A program made the translations under genes and the position numbers. A DNA stretch of 64,000 nucleotides from Aliivibrio sp. EL58 (lineage in GTDB: Bacteria > Pseudomonadota > Gammaproteobacteria > Enterobacterales > Vibrionaceae), in assembly GCF_900312675.1 (NCBI RefSeq), contig NZ_OMPC01000009.1, forward strand, positions 1,054,001 through 1,118,000. Reading direction: 5' to 3'. The notes beneath the pieces were generated by a model, which was given only the letters and a program-made list of their open reading frames with translations, did not search any database and was not told where the DNA came from. Within the stretch, counting starts at the first letter, position 1. The number at the start of each line of letters is the position of its first letter. Of the stretch, positions 40,539 through 52,016 are shown one piece after another.

Positions 40539-41837
40539 TTAAGCAGGTTGTTGATTCATTAGTTCGTTAAAGCGCACTTCTTTATCAGAAACTTGTGCTT
40601 TAGCAAGAATTGCTTCAACTGCTTGTTCTTCTAGAGCAACATTACGCATGTTGTTCATCATTTGCTCGTTACCTTCGTAGTAAGCAACAACTTCAGTTGG
40701 ATCTTCGTAAGCAGAAGCCATTTCGTTGATAAGTGCTTTTACTTTCTCATCGTCAGCTTTTAGTTCTTCAGACTTGATTACTTCACCAAGAAGAAGACCC
40801 ACAACTACGCGACGTTTAGCTTGTTCTTCGAACAATTCACGTGGAAGTTCTGGTGCAGTATCAGCGTTGCCGCCAAAACGTTGAACAGCTTGTTGACGTA
40901 GAACTTCAACTTCTTGATCGATAAGAGCAGAAGGAACATCAATGTTGTTTTGCTCAACTAGACCGTTGATTGCTTGTTCTTTGATCTTGTTTTTAACAGC
41001 TTGAGCTAATTCACGCTCCATGTTCTTACGAACTTCAGCTTTAAGACCTTCAACACCGCCTTCAGCGCCGAACTTAGTTACGAACTCATCGTTCATTTCT
41101 GGAAGTTCACGAGCTTCAACTTTAACTACTGTAATAGCGAATTGCGCCGCTTTACCTTTTAGGCTTTCAGCGTGGTAATCTTCTGGGAAGTTAACATCGA
41201 TAGTTAGTTCGTCGCCAGCTTTCTTACCTTTGATACCGTCTTCGAAGCCAGGGATCATACGACCTTGACCCATTTCTAGAGGGAAGTTATCTGCTTTTCC
41301 GCCTTCAAATAGTTCACCATCGATAGAACCAACAAAGTTGATTGTAGCGCGAGTACCATCTTCAGCAGCAACGTCAGCGTCAGCCCAAGTTGCTTGTTGC
41401 TTACGTAGCGTTTCTAGCATTTCTGCTACGTCTTCGTCTTTAACTTCAACTTGTGGTTTTTCAACAACAACTTTGTCTAGGCCTTGAAGTGTAACTTCTG
41501 GGTAGATTTCAAATGTTGCAGTGAATACTAAATCTTGGCCTTCAGCAAATTCTACTGGTGCAAATGTTGGTGCGCCTGCTGGGTTGATTTTGTCTTTAAC
41601 GATCGCTTCAATGAAGTGACGTTGCATAACTTCACCCATTTTGTCGTGACGAACAGCGCTGCCGTACATTTTAGCAACCATCTTCATTGGCACTTTACCT
41701 TTACGGAAGCCATCGAAGCGACGATTTTTAGCGATGTTACGAAGTTCTGCATTTACAGCATCTTCAATGTTTGCAGCAGGAACAGTAATAGTTAGAACGC
41801 GCTCTAGGCCTTCTTTAGTTTCAACAGTAACTTGCAT
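40539..41837 (-). CDS. tig: Trigger factor
   Basis: This ribosome-bound chaperone meets nascent chains at the exit tunnel. Domains in order: ribosome-binding N-domain with the signature [10 protein letters not shown] (about residues 38-47), FKBP-type prolyl isomerase domain (about 150-240, [22 protein letters not shown] in the core), and a C-terminal chaperone domain. It is 432 residues, as in E. coli. It heads the tig-clpP-clpX-lon series. Confidence 0.96.
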   Translation of the reverse strand: MQVTVETKEGLERVLTITVPAANIEDAVNAELRNIAKNRRFDGFRKGKVPMKMVAKMYGSAVRHDKMGEVMQRHFIEAIVKDKINPAGAPTFAPVEFAEGQDLVFTATFEIYPEVTLQGLDKVVVEKPQVEVKDEDVAEMLETLRKQQATWADADVAAEDGTRATINFVGSIDGELFEGGKADNFPLEMGQGRMIPGFEDGIKGKKAGDELTIDVNFPEDYHAESLKGKAAQFAITVVKVEARELPEMNDEFVTKFGAEGGVEGLKAEVRKNMERELAQAVKNKIKEQAINGLVEQNNIDVPSALIDQEVEVLRQQAVQRFGGNADTAPELPRELFEEQAKRRVVVGLLLGEVIKSEELKADDEKVKALINEMASAYEDPTEVVAYYEGNEQMMNNMRNVALEEQAVEAILAKAQVSDKEVRFNELMNQQPA

Positions 41838-42187
41838 GTTTATATAAACCTCAAAATCGACTCAGGTTCTCTGAGTTTGCGACAAAAAATACGTGCCGCA
41901 TCCTTGTGTTACAGGCCTAGTAAAATAGAAACCGTAACCCCTATGATTCGTGATACCAAATTGGGTATCTTCTTTTATCTGCTTATTTGAATAATAAGTA
42001 GATCGCGCATTTTATTAAATAAAACACGGCATTTAGCCAAGTGGCAAAATAAGACGCGATATTGTAGCGATCTGACCCATCTATGTCGAGGCTCACTACT
42101 CACGTAGATAATCTTTAATAAGAAATTGGGCAATGAGTTGTACTTTTCAACCCTTATAAATGCTTTTTTTCTAAAAAACAGACCTAA
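41838..42187. other. hemH-tig intergenic region
   Basis: These 350 bases hold the tig promoter and hemH end. A small stem (GATACC/GGTATC near 41952-41969) and AT-rich inverted repeats are visible, but no gene, tRNA or clear operator. A promoter could not be assigned with confidence. Confidence 0.45.
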
Positions 42188-43159
42188 TTATTGAGAAAAT
42201 TTCTTATTGGCGATATCGGCCATCATTTCAATATGTAATTGGTCATCATTCAAGCAAGGAATAAAGGTGTATTTTTGACCGCCTGCTTCCATAAATATCT
42301 CTTTACACTCTTCCGCTAACTCTTCTAATGTCTCTAAACAATCAGAAGAAAAAGCAGGGCTAATGATATCTAAAGAGGTAACCCCTTTTGGTGCCAATTC
42401 AGTTAATGTTTCTGACGTATATGGCTGCAGCCAAGCTTCTCGTCCAAAGCGAGATTGGTAGCTCATACCAATATGTTCTGACGTCAGATTCAGCTCTTTT
42501 GCTAGTAATTCAGTTGTGCGTTCACAGTGCTTTGCATACACATCGCCATTATCAACAAAGCGTTGTGGGATCCCATGATATGAACATAAAACGTAGTCCC
42601 CTTTGCCATTTTCTTCCCATGATCGTTTAATCGAATCAGCCAAGGCTTTTATGTAAAGTGGGTGATCATGATAGTTATGAACCAGCGAGAAATTAGGCAA
42701 CACCGGGGTGGTTTTATATTGCTTAGCAATTTGATCAAATACTGCCGCTGTTGTTGTTCGAGAATACTGGGGGTACAAAGGTAAAATTACGATTTCTTCG
42801 CACCCTTGCTCTTCTAATTGTTCAATCCCTGATTTAATTGTCGGTTGACCATAAGTCATACCTAAAGCAACAGGTATAGAAAGATGTTCTTGCAACGCTC
42901 TCATTTGACGTTGTGAATAAACCATTAAAGGCGAGCCTTCATCCATCCACACACTTTCATATAACTTAGCTACTTTAGGGGCTCTGATCGGAAGAATGAC
43001 ACCATGAAGCAACGGACACCAAAGAAAACGAGTCATATCAACAACACGCTTATCATGTAAAAATTCAGACAAGAACGTTTTTACTGCCGATGCCGTTGGC
43101 GCTGTTGGTGTCCCAAGGTTAACTAACAGCACTCCTGCTTTCTTATTATTCACAATCAT
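42188..43159 (-). CDS. hemH: Ferrochelatase HemH
   Basis: This enzyme inserts ferrous iron into protoporphyrin IX, the last step of haem synthesis, at the inner-membrane face. Its 323 residues start with [22 protein letters not shown], and the active-site histidine is in the family motif [16 protein letters not shown] near 192-207; [18 protein letters not shown] follows. It lies 77 bases after adk, in the E. coli order htpG-adk-hemH, but an adk terminator stands between. Confidence 0.95.
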   Translation of the reverse strand: MIVNNKKAGVLLVNLGTPTAPTASAVKTFLSEFLHDKRVVDMTRFLWCPLLHGVILPIRAPKVAKLYESVWMDEGSPLMVYSQRQMRALQEHLSIPVALGMTYGQPTIKSGIEQLEEQGCEEIVILPLYPQYSRTTTAAVFDQIAKQYKTTPVLPNFSLVHNYHDHPLYIKALADSIKRSWEENGKGDYVLCSYHGIPQRFVDNGDVYAKHCERTTELLAKELNLTSEHIGMSYQSRFGREAWLQPYTSETLTELAPKGVTSLDIISPAFSSDCLETLEELAEECKEIFMEAGGQKYTFIPCLNDDQLHIEMMADIANKKFSQ

Positions 43160-43173
43160 TATCCATTATTTTT

Positions 43174-43205
43174 ATAAAAAAAAGGCGACCAATAAGGCCG
43201 CCTTC
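43174..43205 (-). terminator. Terminator of adk
   Basis: AAGGCGACC (43182-43190) and GGCCGCCTT (43196-43204) arms with one wobble, and eight T residues on the minus strand. Confidence 0.8.
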
Positions 43206-43236
43206 AATATAACAATAAATTGTTCGTTAGGTAAGA

Positions 43237-43911
<675 letters not shown>

Positions 43912-44080
43912 TTATACCAAACCTTACAAATAGAATGAATTACTATCTATAAACTTAGGTATAAGTTTTATTTCTAAAAATAAGCCGTGAAAGATACACG
44001 GAACTGAGAACGCTATCAAGTTTGAGATGAAAATAGCGAACTCTAACGATTCTAGAATGTAACGGCTCTCAATAAAAAAC

Positions 44081-44120
44081 AATGAGACCTTAGTGCATTA
44101 TTGCCACTCAAGATCTCATT
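44081..44120 (-). terminator. Terminator of htpG
   Basis: AATGAGACCTT (44081-44091) pairs with AAGATCTCATT (44110-44120) with one mismatch, and an inner AGTG/CACT stem continues it. On the minus strand a T run follows. Confidence 0.65.
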
Positions 44121-44147
44121 CATTTTATTTTTACAGCGATTGCTCTA

Positions 44148-46046
44148 TTACTTTGATAATAACTGATTCATCGCACTTAAGAATTGTGATGGATCATCTA
44201 AAGAGCCACGTTCTGCTAACATTGCTTGACCAAGTAACATTTCAACCCAACGACCAAATGCTTCTTCATCTGCTTCATCAGCCATTTGCTTAATAAGTGC
44301 ATGCTCAGGGTTAATTTCAAAAATGTATTTCACTTCAGGAGCCGCTTGGCCAGCAGCTTCTAAAAGTTTCGCCATTTGTGTACCCATTTCAAAGTCATCA
44401 GTAACGACAACAGCAGGTGTTGTTGCTAATTTAAACGTAGTACGAACTTCTTTAACTCGATCGCCTAAATAAGATTTAGTGCGCTCAACAACAGATTTAA
44501 ACTCTTCTACTGTCTCTTTTTGTTTCTCTTTTTCAGCATCATCCTCAAACTTACTTAAGTCTAATCCTGCTTTGGTAATTGATTGGAATTGTTTACCATC
44601 GAATTCAGTTAAGTAGCTCATCAGCCACTCATCAATACGATCGTACATTAGAACAACTTCAATGCCTTTAGCTTTAAATTGCTCTAGGTGTGGGCTGTTT
44701 TTCGCTGCTGCATAACTATCAGCCGTTAGATAGAAGATCTTATCTTGCTCTTCTTTCATACGCTCAACATAACCCGCTAGGCTTATTGCTTGTTCTGCAC
44801 TGTCTTTTTCTGTCGTAGCAAAACGCAGAAGGCCAGCGATTTTATCTTTATTAGCAAAATCTTCAGCCAAGCCTTCTTTTAGTACTTGGCCAAACTCTTT
44901 CCAGAAAGTTAGGTATTTTTCATCGTCTTTCTTCGCCGTTTTCTCAAGCATACCTAGTACACGTTTAGTACATGCACTACGTAATGACTGAGTCACTTTA
45001 TTATCTTGAAGAATTTCACGAGAAACGTTTAGTGGTAGGTCATTTGAGTCAATCAAACCCTTAACAAAACGTAAGTAGCTAGGCATAAACTGTTCTGCGT
45101 CATCCATAATGAATACGCGTTGAACATACAGTTTTAAACCACTTTTATGATCACGATTCATCATATCAAATGGGGCTTTTGCAGGGATATATAGAAGACT
45201 GGTGTAATCGTTCTTACCTTCTACTTTGTTGTGGCTCCAAGTAAGTGGATCTGCAAAATCATGAGATACGTGCTTATAAAACTCTTGGTACTCAGCATCT
45301 TCAATTTCTGATTTACTGCGAGTCCAAAGTGCTTGCGCCTTGTTTACTTGCTCCCACTTACCCTCTTTATCTTTTCCTTCTTCGTCTTTTTCAACGGTCC
45401 AGATAGAAACAGGAATACCGATGTGATCAGAGTACTTACCAATCACTTCTTTTAGACGCCACTCACTTAAAAACTCTTTACCTTCATCACGCATATGAAG
45501 AATGATATCAGTACCACGAGTTTCTTTTGTGATGTCCTCAATAGTGTAGTCGCCTTCACCTTCTGAATGCCATTGAACCGCTTGATCTTTTGACACACCA
45601 GCTTCACGCGTGCGTACTGTTACTGCATCTGCTACAATAAATGCAGAATAAAAACCAACACCAAATTGACCAATCAATTGAGAGTCTTTACTTTGATCGT
45701 CTGATAATTTTGAAAAGAAATCAGCTGTACCTGATTTTGCAATTGTTCCAAGATGCTCAATAACATCTTCACGACTCATGCCAATGCCGTTATCTGAAAT
45801 AGTTAATGTGTTGGCTGCTTCATTAAAAGACAGTTTTACACCAAGCTCTGCATTACCTTCATATAAATCACCATTTGATAGTGCTTTGAAGCGTAATTTA
45901 TCCGATGCGTCTGATGCATTTGAGATTAATTCACGTAAAAAAATCTCTTTATTTGAATACAAAGAGTGAATCATTAGATGAAGTAGTTGCTTAACTTCTG
46001 ACTGAAAGCCGCGTGTTTCTTTGTTATTAATCGTTTGATCGCTCAT
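44148..46046 (-). CDS. htpG: Molecular chaperone HtpG (Hsp90)
   Basis: This is bacterial Hsp90, an ATP-driven dimeric chaperone working with DnaK. The 632 residues begin with the N-terminal GHKL ATPase ([51 protein letters not shown]). The middle domain follows (GVVDSNDLP-like [18 protein letters not shown]), then a C-terminal dimerisation domain. A sigma-32-type promoter lies at 46093-46121. It is divergent from toxR, an arrangement conserved in Vibrio. Confidence 0.97.
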   Translation of the reverse strand: MSDQTINNKETRGFQSEVKQLLHLMIHSLYSNKEIFLRELISNASDASDKLRFKALSNGDLYEGNAELGVKLSFNEAANTLTISDNGIGMSREDVIEHLGTIAKSGTADFFSKLSDDQSKDSQLIGQFGVGFYSAFIVADAVTVRTREAGVSKDQAVQWHSEGEGDYTIEDITKETRGTDIILHMRDEGKEFLSEWRLKEVIGKYSDHIGIPVSIWTVEKDEEGKDKEGKWEQVNKAQALWTRSKSEIEDAEYQEFYKHVSHDFADPLTWSHNKVEGKNDYTSLLYIPAKAPFDMMNRDHKSGLKLYVQRVFIMDDAEQFMPSYLRFVKGLIDSNDLPLNVSREILQDNKVTQSLRSACTKRVLGMLEKTAKKDDEKYLTFWKEFGQVLKEGLAEDFANKDKIAGLLRFATTEKDSAEQAISLAGYVERMKEEQDKIFYLTADSYAAAKNSPHLEQFKAKGIEVVLMYDRIDEWLMSYLTEFDGKQFQSITKAGLDLSKFEDDAEKEKQKETVEEFKSVVERTKSYLGDRVKEVRTTFKLATTPAVVVTDDFEMGTQMAKLLEAAGQAAPEVKYIFEINPEHALIKQMADEADEEAFGRWVEMLLGQAMLAERGSLDDPSQFLSAMNQLLSK

Positions 46047-46092
46047 CTATAAAACTCCGAAATAGGACAATATGTATTTAACTTACAAGTGT

Positions 46093-46121
46093 AATATGGA
46101 CTTATAAACCGTAATTCAAGG
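46093..46121 (-). promoter_or_regulatory. Sigma-32 (heat shock) promoter of htpG
   Basis: On the minus strand CCTTGAAT (plus 46114-46121), 13 bases, then TCCATATT (plus 46093-46100). This matches the heat-shock consensus CTTGAA - 13 to 15 bases - CCCCATnT with one -10 mismatch. Confidence 0.7.
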
Positions 46122-46262
46122 TAAAGGAATGTAAAAAACACTGTTTTTTTGCTTTTTTTATACTATAAAATGCGCAATGATAAGTTTTGACATTAAATAG
46201 ACATTCTAAAAATGATACTTAGATATCATTCATAAGAATCACCATTACTGAGTTAACAACCA

Positions 46263-47144
46263 ATGAATATAGAAAATAACAAAATTATTATTGGCAACCG
46301 GTTTCTATTCGATCCAAACGATAATAGCCTCATTGATACATTAAATGATGACGAAATTATCCGCATCGGTGGTAATGAGAGCCGCGTTTTAAGCCTGCTT
46401 ATTCAAGAACCAGGGAAGGTTGTTAGTCGTCATGAACTACATGAATATGTATGGCGAGATCAAGGATTTGAAGTCGATGATTCTAGTTTAACACAAGCTA
46501 TTTCGACACTACGAAAAATGCTACAAGACCCAACAAAGCTACCCGTCTATGTAAAAACGGTGCCTAAACGTGGCTATCAGTTTATTTCAACAGCCGTTCC
46601 ACAAATGGGTGAAGAATCATTATCTAGCGTTGAAGTAGATACGGTAGTAGTTAATGATATTGATGCTCCAGAAGCTGAACATCAAGAAAAGACATCGCAA
46701 GAAACAGTCGCAAGTAGCAGCGATAATAATAACGACATTAAAACATCAACAGTAACTACTAAACATTCGCACAAGCCTCAAGCTCACTTGTCTTTACTTG
46801 GTACGTTAACACTGATCATCGCATTTATTTTACCTATTATTGCCTATGTGAATCACACACCAAAATCTGATGCATTTGTACAAGTGGCAAATTATGACGA
46901 AGTACCTATTTTCGTCCCTGTTAACCACCCTAATATCGATAAATGGCAACCTCTGATTGAGCAATGTACTGTCTTTTATAATTCAAACCATGTTGATACG
47001 CTAAAACCAATAGAAGTTATTGCGACGAGTGGTCAACCAAATCAAATCACATTGAATTATATTCATCATGAAGAACACAGCGATCAAAGCATTAGTGTCC
47101 GATTATTGATTGATCAAAAAGAGGTAGATAACGTATGTGGCTAA
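46263..47144 (+). CDS. toxR: Transmembrane transcriptional activator ToxR
   Basis: ToxR is an inner-membrane regulator of porins and host-associated genes that responds to bile, pH and amino acids. An OmpR-type winged helix at residues 20-112 (SRHELHEYVW, SLTQAISTLRKML, VKTVPKRGYQFI) is joined by an acidic, low-complexity linker (115-165) to one membrane helix (about 177-196). A periplasmic domain follows, with two cysteines (235 and 292) that would form the known disulfide. It overlaps toxS by 10 bases. The linker is variable between species. Confidence 0.96.
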   Translation: MNIENNKIIIGNRFLFDPNDNSLIDTLNDDEIIRIGGNESRVLSLLIQEPGKVVSRHELHEYVWRDQGFEVDDSSLTQAISTLRKMLQDPTKLPVYVKTVPKRGYQFISTAVPQMGEESLSSVEVDTVVVNDIDAPEAEHQEKTSQETVASSSDNNNDIKTSTVTTKHSHKPQAHLSLLGTLTLIIAFILPIIAYVNHTPKSDAFVQVANYDEVPIFVPVNHPNIDKWQPLIEQCTVFYNSNHVDTLKPIEVIATSGQPNQITLNYIHHEEHSDQSISVRLLIDQKEVDNVCG

Positions 47145-47680
47145 ATAGCGAACAACTTCCATTTACAAAGCGCTTTTTCCCTGTCGCTCTTCTTCTTATT
47201 TCAATGATAGGCAGTGGATGGTTTTATTGGGAAAGTGACAGTAAAGTAGAACAACTATTAACATCGAAAGAATGGCAAAGTATGAGTACGGTTCGTATTG
47301 ATACTGATTATGGTGATATGGGTCCGTTAAAGCGTGCCGATATTAAATCAAATGTCGTTTATCTCCCTAATAAAACGTACTCAAAATCATCAACCTTAAC
47401 GATTTTTAGTGCGCTTTCTGAGAATGTCGATCCATTAACGATTAACGTAATGGAAACCGGCAACTGGGACTACAGTGGTGATTATTTATTAATAGATCCG
47501 ATTGAGTTTAAAGACGTTACTGCAAGTGATAATAAAGATTTCTCTGGCCCACAGAAAAAACTCATTATGCGCGTATTCAGAATGGATGCTCAACAAAGTA
47601 AACGTGTTGACGTAATTAATGATAAAACATTGCTATTAACAAGCTTAAATTACGGTTCTGGTATTTTATTCTCGCATTGA
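47135..47680 (+). CDS. toxS: ToxR partner protein ToxS
   Basis: ToxS is a periplasmic protein anchored by one membrane helix (about residues 12-31) that binds the ToxR periplasmic domain and protects it from proteolysis. At 181 residues it is slightly longer than V. cholerae ToxS. It starts inside toxR behind GAGGTAG, so the two are translationally coupled. A perfect 17-bp hairpin ends the operon. Confidence 0.93.
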   Translation: MWLNSEQLPFTKRFFPVALLLISMIGSGWFYWESDSKVEQLLTSKEWQSMSTVRIDTDYGDMGPLKRADIKSNVVYLPNKTYSKSSTLTIFSALSENVDPLTINVMETGNWDYSGDYLLIDPIEFKDVTASDNKDFSGPQKKLIMRVFRMDAQQSKRVDVINDKTLLLTSLNYGSGILFSH

Positions 47681-47710
47681 TGATAGAAACACCATTAATA
47701 TAAATGTCAG

Positions 47711-47747
47711 ATATAAAAAAAGAAGCCAGTGGCTTCTTTTTTTATAT
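47711..47747. terminator. Bidirectional terminator after toxRS
   Basis: Perfect 17-bp arms (ATATAAAAAAAGAAGCC at 47711-47727 against 47731-47747) with a 3-nt AGT loop, between convergent toxS and yfcE. Confidence 0.88.
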
Positions 47748-47754
47748 CTTAAGA

Positions 47755-48303
47755 TTAAAGTGTAATCGTATTTAAAACGTTTCCATCAAAGTCTAATACC
47801 GATAATCTAGAGTCATGAAGTAGGCCGTAGCTTGGTTTACTTTCCTCACCACGTGGGAACGTCGTTGAACCTGGATTAAAGATAATTTGCTCCCCTTGCC
47901 ATTCTGCTACCGTTATATGCGTATGACCATGAGCAATAATGTCTCCTTTTTTTAATAAAGGACGTTTATCTGCATTATAAACATGACCATGAGTTAAAAA
48001 TAACTTTTGTCCTGTCGGTAACAAAACAATATTGTAATCAGCCATGATCGGAAAAGATAACAGCATTTGATCGACTTCACTGTCACAATTCCCTCTTACT
48101 GCAATGATAGACTCTGCGTATTGATTTAATAATTCAGCAACCGCGATTGGATCATGGCCTTCAGGAATTGGATTTCTTGGTCCGAAATTAATCAGATCAC
48201 CAAGAAGAATTAAATGATCCGCTTTAGAGGCCACAAACGTATCAATCATTCGTTGAGTCGCAGTTAAAGAGCCATGGAGATCAGATGCAAAAAATAATTT
48301 CAC
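47755..48303 (-). CDS. yfcE: Metallophosphodiesterase YfcE
   Basis: This is a manganese-type calcineurin-fold phosphodiesterase; E. coli YfcE hydrolyses artificial phosphodiesters and its natural substrate is unknown. Metal-site motifs are FASDLHGSL at the N-terminus, LLGDLINFGPRN, VRGNCDSEVDQMLL, LTHGHVYN and AHGHTHITV. It is 182 residues (E. coli 184) and begins with GTG. It is a single gene. Confidence 0.92.
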   Translation of the reverse strand: MKLFFASDLHGSLTATQRMIDTFVASKADHLILLGDLINFGPRNPIPEGHDPIAVAELLNQYAESIIAVRGNCDSEVDQMLLSFPIMADYNIVLLPTGQKLFLTHGHVYNADKRPLLKKGDIIAHGHTHITVAEWQGEQIIFNPGSTTFPRGEESKPSYGLLHDSRLSVLDFDGNVLNTITL

Positions 48304-48436
48304 GAGAGTCCTTACAAATACTTAAGAAACAGTTCAAACCCAAAGTATAAAGGAAAACAAGATGAAAGTTGCCAATCAGTAAACTCTATTTATACTTAAT
48401 ATAGTTTACTATTATAAATATCTTGCAGGAGACGAG

Positions 48437-49342
48437 ATGAAAATACTCATTACAGGCAGTACTGGATTAATAGGGAAACAGCTATTAGACCACCTTAAAG
48501 GCCATCACCTAGTGCTTTTAACTCGTGATATGGAAAAAGCAGAATCGACGTTAAGTCATCTTGCTTTACCCCATGTCGATTTCATTTCAGATCTCTCTTC
48601 ATTTTCTAACGTTAACGACATTGATATTATTATCAATCTAGCTGGTGAGCCGATTGCTGATAAAAAATGGACTCGAAAACAAAAAAAAATCATTACAGAT
48701 AGTCGATGTGATCTAACCGATAAATTAGCCAAGCTTTGCCTTAATTCTACAACGCCACCACGTTGTTTTATATCAGGCTCTGCGATTGGGTATTATGGTG
48801 ATAACGGATCGCAAGATGTTGATGAAACGACAAAAACTATCTCAACCGATTTCGCTCATCAAGTCTGTCAACAATGGGAGAATAAAGCACTACAAGCTCA
48901 AAATGAGTTAACTCGTGTTTGTATCTTACGGACGGGTGTCGTTCTCTCTCTATCTGGTGGAGCACTAAAAAAAATGCGACTTCCCTACCAATGCGGATTA
49001 GGTGGTCCTGTTGGCAATGGCAAACAATATATGTCTTGGATACATATTGATGACATGGTTCATGGGATACTGCATTTAATAGAGCAAGATGACAGTAATG
49101 GAATTTATAACTTAACAGCGCCACACCCAGTAACTAATAAAACCTTTAGTCAAACACTCGCCAAAACTCTAAAACGCCCTCACTTTCTGTATACACCGAA
49201 TATAGTAATTAAATCAATTCTTGGTGAAGCATCTGTTTTATTAACCGACAGCCAAAGAGTTCGTCCAAAGCGAATCGTACATGAAGGATTTAAGTTTCGT
49301 TACTCTCGAATTGAATCTGCGTTGAAACACTTATTGAGCTAG
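48437..49342 (+). CDS. yfcH: NAD-dependent epimerase family protein, TIGR01777 (YfcH)
   Basis: This is an extended short-chain dehydrogenase/epimerase-like protein, 301 residues, with the N-terminal nucleotide loop ITGSTGLIGKQLL. Further motifs are IINLAGEPIADKKWTRKQKK, ISGSAIGYYGDNG holding the active-site tyrosine region, and the family-specific C-terminal half. E. coli YfcH sits near yfcE too. The reaction is unknown. Confidence 0.88.
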   Translation: MKILITGSTGLIGKQLLDHLKGHHLVLLTRDMEKAESTLSHLALPHVDFISDLSSFSNVNDIDIIINLAGEPIADKKWTRKQKKIITDSRCDLTDKLAKLCLNSTTPPRCFISGSAIGYYGDNGSQDVDETTKTISTDFAHQVCQQWENKALQAQNELTRVCILRTGVVLSLSGGALKKMRLPYQCGLGGPVGNGKQYMSWIHIDDMVHGILHLIEQDDSNGIYNLTAPHPVTNKTFSQTLAKTLKRPHFLYTPNIVIKSILGEASVLLTDSQRVRPKRIVHEGFKFRYSRIESALKHLLS

Positions 49343-49736
49343 GTTAAATCGCCTTAGCAAGCCAACAACCAAGCCTCTACGCATACCCACGTTACAACCT
49401 CACATCATTTACTGAGTGATTGAACAATAAATCATTCAGTAAATTTAATTCGTACTCGAATTAATTATAAAAATACCCTGTTAATCTATTAAAACCATTC
49501 AGATATATCCTCTTATCTTAAATATAACAAAACACGTTACCCCATAAAGACACACCCACAACTAACCCATTAAAAACAATAACATACTGTAGATTTAGTT
49601 GTTTTGTTTTAATAAGAAAACCAAAGAAAAATAAATAACAAGCCATTTTACAACATGGCAATCATTGATAAGTCACGGAAATTTAATTATAGTACTAACG
49701 AATTTTCAATAAGCATAGCTTACAAAGGACTTAAAA
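49343..49736. promoter_or_regulatory. Upstream region of proVWX
   Basis: This 394-base AT-rich region has no gene. It contains tandem inverted repeats at 49408-49443 and 49445-49464, a spaced ACAACTAA/TTAGTTGT pair (49558-49565 with 49595-49602), and a GCCAT/ATGGC stem at 49642-49659. Osmotic control of proVWX is expected here. AAAGGAC forms the proV ribosome binding site. Confidence 0.55.
49408..49464. repeat. Tandem palindromes upstream of proV
   Basis: First: TTTACTGAGTGATT with AATCATTCAGTAAA, 14-bp arms with one mismatch around 8 bases (49408-49443); this may be the yfcH terminator. Second: TTAATTCG-TACT-CGAATTAA, perfect 8-bp arms (49445-49464), the form of a dimeric-repressor operator. 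Confidence 0.55.
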
Positions 49737-50924
49737 ATGAATCCCATACTGGAAGTTAAGGGACTGTACAAAGTGTTTGGAGAGGACACTGATCGCGCCT
49801 TCACAATGATTAAGAAAGGCGCAAATAAAGACGACGTGTTTGAGAAAACAGGATTAACTATTGGTGTTAATGACGTCTCTCTCAGTATTCATGAAGGTGA
49901 GATTTTCGTTATTATGGGCCTTTCTGGTTCAGGTAAATCCACCCTAGTTCGCCTTCTCAATCGACTTATCGAACCGACTCAAGGCAATGTACTCCTCAGA
50001 GGAAAAGACATTGCACACATCTCTGAAGAAGAACTCCGCGAAGTTCGCCGCAATAATATCTCAATGGTTTTTCAAAATTTTGCCCTAATGCCACACATGA
50101 CTGTCATTGAAAATGCAGCCTTTGGTTTAGAGCTAGCGGGTGTTGACGTTGAACAGCGCAAAAAATGTGCTCTAAGTGCACTAGAACGAGTTGGTCTTGA
50201 TGTTTATGCAGAATCTTACCCTGATGAATTATCTGGCGGTATGAAACAGCGTGTCGGTCTTGCAAGAGCACTCGCTTGTGATCCTGATATTCTTTTAATG
50301 GACGAAGCATTTTCTGCTCTTGATCCGTTGATTAGAACGGAAATGCAAGATGAGCTGATTCGCCTACAAAATGATGATAAACGTACCATCGTTTTTATTT
50401 CTCATGATTTAGATGAAGCGATGCGTATTGGGGACAGAATTGCCATCATGCAAAATGGTGAAGTAGTTCAAGTTGGTACTCCTGATGACATCCTCAACAA
50501 CCCTGCAAATGATTATGTTGAAGCTTTCTTTCGTGGTGTTAATGTCGCAAACGTCTTAACAGCCAAAGACATTGCTCGTAAAAAACCTGCCGCTATGTTT
50601 AAGAAATCAGAACACGATGGCCCAGCCTCAGCTCTTCAGTATCTAATGGATAACGACAGAGAATATGGCATCGTTGTCGATAAGAGCAGTCTCTATTCTG
50701 GCATCGTTTCTGTAGATTCTCTTCGCGAAGCACATAACGACAATAGATCGTTAGTCAGCGCACAATTGGCTGATGGTATAACGCTCAAACCAAACCAAGC
50801 TATCAATGATATTTTAGGTTTAGTTGCGAATGTACCTTACTCGGTACCTGTGGTTGACGAAAATGGTAAGTATTTTGGTGTTGTGACGAAATCACGACTA
50901 CTTCAGACGTTAGATAAGGGGTAG
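49737..50924 (+). CDS. proV: Glycine betaine/proline ABC transporter ATPase ProV
   Basis: This is the ATPase of the ProU osmoprotectant importer. It is 395 residues. Walker [10 protein letters not shown] is near residue 62, the signature [15 protein letters not shown] and Walker [14 protein letters not shown] follow, and there are two C-terminal CBS domains (about 280-390) that sense ionic strength or nucleotides in this family. proW begins 4 bases later, and proX 2 bases after proW. Confidence 0.95.
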   Translation: MNPILEVKGLYKVFGEDTDRAFTMIKKGANKDDVFEKTGLTIGVNDVSLSIHEGEIFVIMGLSGSGKSTLVRLLNRLIEPTQGNVLLRGKDIAHISEEELREVRRNNISMVFQNFALMPHMTVIENAAFGLELAGVDVEQRKKCALSALERVGLDVYAESYPDELSGGMKQRVGLARALACDPDILLMDEAFSALDPLIRTEMQDELIRLQNDDKRTIVFISHDLDEAMRIGDRIAIMQNGEVVQVGTPDDILNNPANDYVEAFFRGVNVANVLTAKDIARKKPAAMFKKSEHDGPASALQYLMDNDREYGIVVDKSSLYSGIVSVDSLREAHNDNRSLVSAQLADGITLKPNQAINDILGLVANVPYSVPVVDENGKYFGVVTKSRLLQTLDKG

Positions 50925-50928
50925 AACG

Positions 50929-52014
50929 ATGTCATCAGATCAAACAAACAATGACCCATGGTCACAAACAACAACACAAGCAAATGATGATCCATGGGGA
51001 CAAGCAAGCGATACATCAGCGTCAGCAGATTGGTTAAGCAGCGAAGTGGTTGAAACCAAAGCCTTTGACCCATTAAACCCATTTGAAGAAGCCGTACTTC
51101 CTGTTGATGTTTGGGTAGAATCAGGCTTGAACTGGTTAGTTGAACATGGCCGTCCATTATTTCAAGCTATTCGTGTTCCTATCGATTTCATCTTGGGCTC
51201 TTTTGAAACGGCACTAGTCTCCACGCCTGCGCCCTTTATGCTCGTTATTCTATTTTTGCTCGCATGGCAGTTTTCTAACCTTAAGCTGGGTATCTCAACG
51301 GCAGTTTCATTACTGGTAATTGGGCTTATCGGTGCTTGGTCTGAAGCGATGACAACACTATCACTCGTGATGACCTCCGTCTTTTTCTGTCTGCTTATCG
51401 GGTTACCTATGGGGATCTGGCTAGCAAGAAGCAAAACGGCAGCCAAATTTGTTCGACCTGTTTTAGATGCAATGCAAACCACACCAGCCTTCGTTTATTT
51501 AGTACCAATTGTAATGCTATTTGGTATCGGTAATGTTCCTGGTGTTGTCGTAACTATCATTTTCGCATTACCTCCCGTTGTACGTTTAACTATCCTAGGT
51601 ATTCAACAAGTACCAGAAGAGTTAATCGAAGCTGGCCATTCATTTGGTGCCAGCAAAAAACAAATGCTGTATCGCATTCAACTGCCACTAGCACTACCTA
51701 CCATTATGGCAGGAGTTAACCAAACCTTGATGCTATCTCTATCTATGGTGGTTATTGCGTCAATGATCGCAGTCGGTGGATTAGGTCAAATGGTATTAAG
51801 AGGTATCGGACGCTTAGATATGGGTCTGGCTGCTGTTGGTGGTTTGGGTATTGTAATTCTTGCTATTTTACTCGACCGAATCACCCAAGTATTAGGTGTA
51901 AACGCAGGTAACACTAAATTACGTTGGTACAACATGGGACCGGTGTCCATCCTACTAAATATGTTTGCTCAGAAAAAAGAACTAAAAACAGAATTAAAAC
52001 TTAAGGAGAAATAA
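50929..52014 (+). CDS. proW: Glycine betaine/proline ABC transporter permease ProW
   Basis: This is the membrane permease of ProU. The 361 residues begin with a long polar N-terminal tail of about 90 residues, in which DPW appears twice ([11 protein letters not shown] and NDDPWGQAS), then about seven membrane helices with the ABC-permease EAA loop [23 protein letters not shown] near 227. The hydrophilic N-terminal extension is also present in E. coli ProW. Confidence 0.95.
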   Translation: MSSDQTNNDPWSQTTTQANDDPWGQASDTSASADWLSSEVVETKAFDPLNPFEEAVLPVDVWVESGLNWLVEHGRPLFQAIRVPIDFILGSFETALVSTPAPFMLVILFLLAWQFSNLKLGISTAVSLLVIGLIGAWSEAMTTLSLVMTSVFFCLLIGLPMGIWLARSKTAAKFVRPVLDAMQTTPAFVYLVPIVMLFGIGNVPGVVVTIIFALPPVVRLTILGIQQVPEELIEAGHSFGASKKQMLYRIQLPLALPTIMAGVNQTLMLSLSMVVIASMIAVGGLGQMVLRGIGRLDMGLAAVGGLGIVILAILLDRITQVLGVNAGNTKLRWYNMGPVSILLNMFAQKKELKTELKLKEK

Positions 52015-52016
52015 GA

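Noticed and set aside
42028-42060. tRNA-like D-arm sequence (TAGCCAAGTGGCAA) between hemH and tig
   Set aside because: No matching acceptor, anticodon or T arm follows, and no GGTTCGAATCC-type box is present; it is chance similarity or at best a worn remnant.
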